Of a stretch of DNA of 64,000 nt, positions 61,464 to 64,000 are shown in pieces. Positions within the stretch are counted from its first letter, which is position 1, and every line of letters starts with the position of its first letter. The notes beneath the pieces were generated by a model. The model was not told where the DNA came from. It did not search any database and was given only the letters and a program-made list of their open reading frames with translations. This DNA is from Actinomycetota bacterium (GTDB lineage Bacteria > Actinomycetota > Thermoleophilia > BMS3ABIN01), in contig JAMCPM010000014.1 of the NCBI GenBank assembly GCA_023382335.1, positions 57,337 through 121,336 on the forward strand. The letters are read 5' to 3'. The translations under genes were made by a program, and so were the position numbers.

Positions 61464-62951
61464 GTGAAAGAGCGCGGCCGCATCAGACAGGACATGGCGA
61501 TTGCCGCTTCTCTGTTCGTCCTGACGGTGCTGTCGCGCATTCCCTTCCGGACCAAGATGCTCTACTCGTGGGACTCGATCCTCTATGCCAGGGCGATCGG
61601 CCATTTTGATGTCGCCGCGCAACAGCCGCAGCCGCCGGGATACATCTTTTACGTAGGCCTGATTTCGCTGGTGCACAAGCTGGTCCCCGATGAAAACGCC
61701 GCGATCGTGTGGGTTAGCGTTTTCGCCTCTGCGGCCGCCACGGCCGCCCTGTTTTGGCTGGGCCGAATGATGTATGGCCGCCGGGTCGGGTTGATGGCCG
61801 CCCTTTTTCTGATAACAAGCCTGAGTTTCTGGGTCCATAGCGAAGTCGCGCTCCCGTATACGCTGCTTGGATTCCTTGGCATCGCCTCGGCCGTGGTCAT
61901 CTACAATACCTGGCAGGGAGACGTCCGCTATGTGATACCCGCCGCCGCCGTTCTGGGACTGGCTTCGGGATTCCGCCAGGATCTGCTCTTTTTTCTGCTT
62001 CCCATATTCGTGGCCGGCCTTGTTGGCAAACCACGCTCCCGCGTTCTGCTGGCCATAGCTGTGCTCGGGGCCGGCGTGCTTTCCTGGTTTCTGCCGACAG
62101 TCATGCTTTCGGGAGGGTTTTCCGCGTACCAGGCGGCAGCGGCGCTGCAGAGCAACTATGTTGTGGGCAACGCCAGCTTTCTCGGCAGGGATGGCATTCT
62201 GGCCGTCTTTGATAATCTGAATTTCATGGCGCGGTTCTTCTTCTGGGCCGCGGCCGGAGCCTTGCCCCTTGTGGGCGTGGTCGTGTTCAGGTTCCTGTCG
62301 CCCAGGTCCCGCCCGCCGGTTGACAAGCGGGTCATGTTCCTGGCTGCGTGGGCTCTTCCCAGCATGATCGTCTACATTTTCATACACATAGGCGAACCCG
62401 GATATGTCTTCAGCTTCCTGCCCGCGGTTTTGTTGCTGGCTGTCTGGGGGGTTGATGACTGGTTGAAACGTGTGGTACTGCGTCTCGAGCATGTACAGGG
62501 GTTGCGGATTTTTGTCTACGCGCCCCTGGCGCTCGTCGTCTGCAACCTGGCCCTGTTCCTGTTCATCAGCCCCAAAATGAGCGCCGCCAGCCTCGCCCGC
62601 CGTGACAGAACCCTTTCGTCCGAGACAGCTTCCATCCGCGAAAGATTCGACCCGGCGTCGACGCTGATCGTCGCCGTGTATGACGAACGGCATGTCTCCT
62701 ATTACCTTCCCGAATATCCCCGCGTGAAGCTCGACCCTATGGTTAAGGAAAACGTGAACGCGTCGCTTGATCCGCAGATAAAGCAAGTGGTGATCTTCGA
62801 TGATTATCTGGAATCAGCAGCGGCTCAGACGAAAGAGCGCCTGACGCTTGGCGCCGGCCAGAGCCTGGTATACATAACCCGGGCGCCCGGTCAGAAGCAA
62901 GTCACCCTTGACTGGAACAACAGGACCGTCGCTCTGGTGCGCGGCGGTTGA
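61464..62951 (+). CDS. GT39-like polytopic membrane glycosyltransferase
   Basis: This 495-residue protein has about nine helices and the acidic first-loop motif LYSWDSILYARAIGHFD, followed by QPPGYIFYVG. Both are typical of ArnT/PMT-like GT-C enzymes that attach sugars from polyprenyl-phosphate donors. The C-terminal 110 residues form a soluble domain. Acceptor and donor are unknown. GTG 61464 has AGGAG upstream, overlapping the previous gene's end. Confidence 0.8.
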   Translation: MKERGRIRQDMAIAASLFVLTVLSRIPFRTKMLYSWDSILYARAIGHFDVAAQQPQPPGYIFYVGLISLVHKLVPDENAAIVWVSVFASAAATAALFWLGRMMYGRRVGLMAALFLITSLSFWVHSEVALPYTLLGFLGIASAVVIYNTWQGDVRYVIPAAAVLGLASGFRQDLLFFLLPIFVAGLVGKPRSRVLLAIAVLGAGVLSWFLPTVMLSGGFSAYQAAAALQSNYVVGNASFLGRDGILAVFDNLNFMARFFFWAAAGALPLVGVVVFRFLSPRSRPPVDKRVMFLAAWALPSMIVYIFIHIGEPGYVFSFLPAVLLLAVWGVDDWLKRVVLRLEHVQGLRIFVYAPLALVVCNLALFLFISPKMSAASLARRDRTLSSETASIRERFDPASTLIVAVYDERHVSYYLPEYPRVKLDPMVKENVNASLDPQIKQVVIFDDYLESAAAQTKERLTLGAGQSLVYITRAPGQKQVTLDWNNRTVALVRGG

Positions 62952-63135
62952 CCCGGAAGTTGACCCATGGAGTATTCGCGCATGCTATCTCCGATACAAG
63001 CCGGATCTTTCCTAGCGGTCGGGATAGGGGGCGCCTATCGAAGAGCCTAAGCCGGACCAACATAACGGAACCTATCGTGAATGAATGCATATCAATCCAG
63101 CGTACACAAATCCAAAAATGAAGGCGAGAAAGACA

Positions 63136-63684
63136 ATGTCAGACATATTACGTCAAAACCAGTTCCTGTTGACCAGCCAGATGATCTCTTCTCCCAACGG
63201 CAATTTTTTTCTGGTTCTGCAGCCGGACAGCAATCTGGTCCTGTACGAGATGGTCCATCACGAAGACGGCAGTCTCGTTCCCGATGCGGTCTGGGCGACG
63301 AACACGGTCGACCAGGACGCCTGGTTCGCCGCGATGCAGGAAGATGGCAACTTCGTGCTCGCTGATGAGAACGGCGCCAAGCTGTGGGAGACTGAAACCG
63401 ACGGCAAGCCCGGCTCCTTTCTGCAGCTGCAGGACGACGGCAATCTTGTCATCAATGAGGTCTTCCATGCCTGGACTGCGGGCATGGAAGACGACGACGA
63501 CGAGGCAGGGGACGAAGACGAGGCAGGGGACGATGCCGAGGCAGGGGACGATGCCGAGGCAGGGGACGAAGACGATGCCGAAGACACGGCGTTGATGGAC
63601 GAGAAGACCCCTGCGACACATGAGGAAGATGCGGAATCGATGGTGGCCTCGGCCACTGCCGGTTCGGAAGCGGTCCAGGCGTAA
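63136..63684 (+). CDS. Bulb-type (B-)lectin domain protein
   Basis: This 182-residue protein has a single B-lectin domain with the triple QxDxNxVxY-like signature: LQPDSNLVLYE, MQEDGNFVLAD and LQDDGNLVINE. Such domains bind mannose. The C-terminal ~70 residues are extremely acidic because of an 18-bp repeat (EAGDDA units). No signal peptide is visible, and GGCGAGAAAGACA precedes ATG 63136. The biological role is not predicted. Confidence 0.85.
   Translation: MSDILRQNQFLLTSQMISSPNGNFFLVLQPDSNLVLYEMVHHEDGSLVPDAVWATNTVDQDAWFAAMQEDGNFVLADENGAKLWETETDGKPGSFLQLQDDGNLVINEVFHAWTAGMEDDDDEAGDEDEAGDDAEAGDDAEAGDEDDAEDTALMDEKTPATHEEDAESMVASATAGSEAVQA
63502..63573. repeat. Four 18-bp tandem repeats in the lectin gene
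   Basis: The unit GAGGCAGGGGACGAWGMC occurs at 63502, 63520, 63538 and 63556, encoding the acidic EAGDDA/EAGDED tail. In-frame period. Confidence 0.92.
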
Positions 63685-63726
63685 CGGCTTACATAAATGG
63701 TACGGGCTGGAAGTTGCGGCACTGAA

Positions 63727-63757
63727 ACGGCGGGGCGCATTGAATGCGCCCCGCCGT
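63727..63757. terminator. Perfect 13-bp GC-rich hairpin after the lectin gene
   Basis: ACGGCGGGGCGCA (63727-63739), a 5-nt loop and TGCGCCCCGCCGT (63745-63757). No T-tract follows, so it may be a Rho-independent-like or a processing hairpin; it is the strongest stem in this end of the window. Confidence 0.7.
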
Positions 63758-63768
63758 AGGCCTTCCCG

Positions 63769-63812
63769 GTTAACTGCTTTGTAACATCACGTTAACGGCA
63801 TTGTAACCTGGG
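63769..63812. promoter_or_regulatory. PHO-box-like array of four 11-bp-phased repeats
   Basis: (G/T)(T/G)TAAC occurs at exactly 11-bp intervals: GTTAAC (63769), TGTAAC (63780), GTTAAC (63791), TGTAAC (63802). This is the spacing used by PhoB/PhoP-type OmpR-family response regulators. A ribosome-binding-like GGAAGGGAG and an ATG (63871) follow. Confidence 0.65.
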
Positions 63813-63873
63813 AAATCCGTTCAGGGGTCAGAATGGAATCAGTAATTCTCTTCAAGGAAGGGAGTAGTGAATG

Positions 63874-64000
63874 TGAATCGCCCCGGGTTTCCTGGAGGCT
63901 CCATCTTTTGAGAGGATGGAGTCATGAACACACGAAAGCGGTATCCCAAAGAGTTGAAGGAACGAGCAGTACGGATGGTGCTCGATCACGCGGAGGAGTA
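63874..64000 (+). mobile_element. IS3-family insertion sequence, left end (truncated by window)
   Basis: The end begins near TGAATCGCCCCGGG at 63874, resembling IS3-family inverted repeats (TGAACCGCCCCGG). The transposase start follows at 63924. The right end is outside the window. Confidence 0.75.
63924..64000 (+). CDS. IS3-family transposase OrfA (partial, 3' end beyond window)
   Basis: The first 25 codons read MNTRKRYPKELKERAVRMVL and onward, the helix-turn-helix N-terminus typical of IS3-family OrfA proteins, which bind the element's ends and, fused to OrfB by frameshift, form the active transposase. GAGGATGGAG precedes the ATG. The remainder, including OrfB, lies outside the window. Confidence 0.88.
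   Translation, partial: MNTRKRYPKELKERAVRMVLDHAEE

Noticed and set aside
61458..62786. 442-codon minus-strand frame over the GT39-like gene
   Set aside because: Polar, His/Arg/Gln-rich shadow; the plus frame has clear membrane helices and glycosyltransferase motifs.

Overview
The window is a gene-dense, roughly 60+% GC bacterial chromosome segment carrying about 59 protein genes and no rRNA or tRNA gene that I can see. The gene content points to the Actinomycetota, probably a deep-branching, low-oxygen lineage. The clues are an MctB/SteB-type 'copper transporter' membrane protein, an nrdR-nrdJ pair (class II ribonucleotide reductase), a 2-oxoacid:ferredoxin oxidoreductase, a DrrAB-like exporter, many GTG/TTG starts and several start codons placed 6-7 nt after a -10 box as in leaderless mRNAs. 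The species cannot be fixed from sequence reading alone. The run mnmE - mnmG-like - mnmG - rsmG - parA - parB is the conserved origin-proximal order, and a perfect parS site inside mnmG supports a position near oriC, although no dnaA or DnaA-box cluster lies in the window.

Layout. 1-9 kb: a radical SAM protein (cut by the window edge), archaemetzincin, korA-korB, pyrE, a DUF1848 protein, a CsoR-type regulator with its own operator, and a class A penicillin-binding protein. 9-18 kb: a secreted repeat protein, then the minus-strand operon mnmE, mnmG paralogue, mnmG, rsmG, parA, parB and a roadblock-domain gene. 18-25 kb: a thioredoxin-fold YyaL-like protein, a DUF547 protein, nrdR-nrdJ with tandem NrdR boxes, and a diguanylate cyclase. 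25-35 kb: small membrane proteins, a divergent family 4-type uracil-DNA glycosylase, an RlmD-like methyltransferase, tatA-tatC-glycosyltransferase, and an envelope cluster (polysaccharide deacetylase, MctB/SteB-like, GT-C-like). 35-46 kb: an amidohydrolase, a DEAD-box helicase, a TPR protein, then topA (archaeal-like), tmk, holB, ricT, murI, queT and rph. 46-55 kb: a giant repeat surface protein, rdgB, an M50 protease with CBS domains, hsp20, AbrB-like regulator, an ABC-2 exporter and an MFS exporter behind a 22-bp palindrome. 55-59 kb: an M-box Mg2+ riboswitch with promoter and terminator, followed by a soluble MgtE-N/PRC/CBS protein and an NRAMP-fold transporter whose metal site is altered. 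59-64 kb: two polytopic GT-C-like proteins with two small genes between them, a bulb-lectin protein, and a PHO-box-like array that runs into the left end of an IS3-family element.

The most notable system is the Mg2+ module at 55.9-58.9 kb. An M-box riboswitch controls a cytosolic protein made of the sensor parts of MgtE (but no channel) together with an NRAMP-family transporter that lacks the canonical transition-metal ligands. This suggests a two-gene Mg2+ uptake system in which the MgtE sensor module is paired with an unrelated transporter fold. Other points of interest are a MnmG paralogue without the catalytic cysteines in the mnmE-mnmG operon, a roadblock gene joined to parAB, parS inside mnmG, an archaeal-type topoisomerase I, and a PHO-box-like array whose downstream gene seems to have been cut at its start codon by an insertion sequence.
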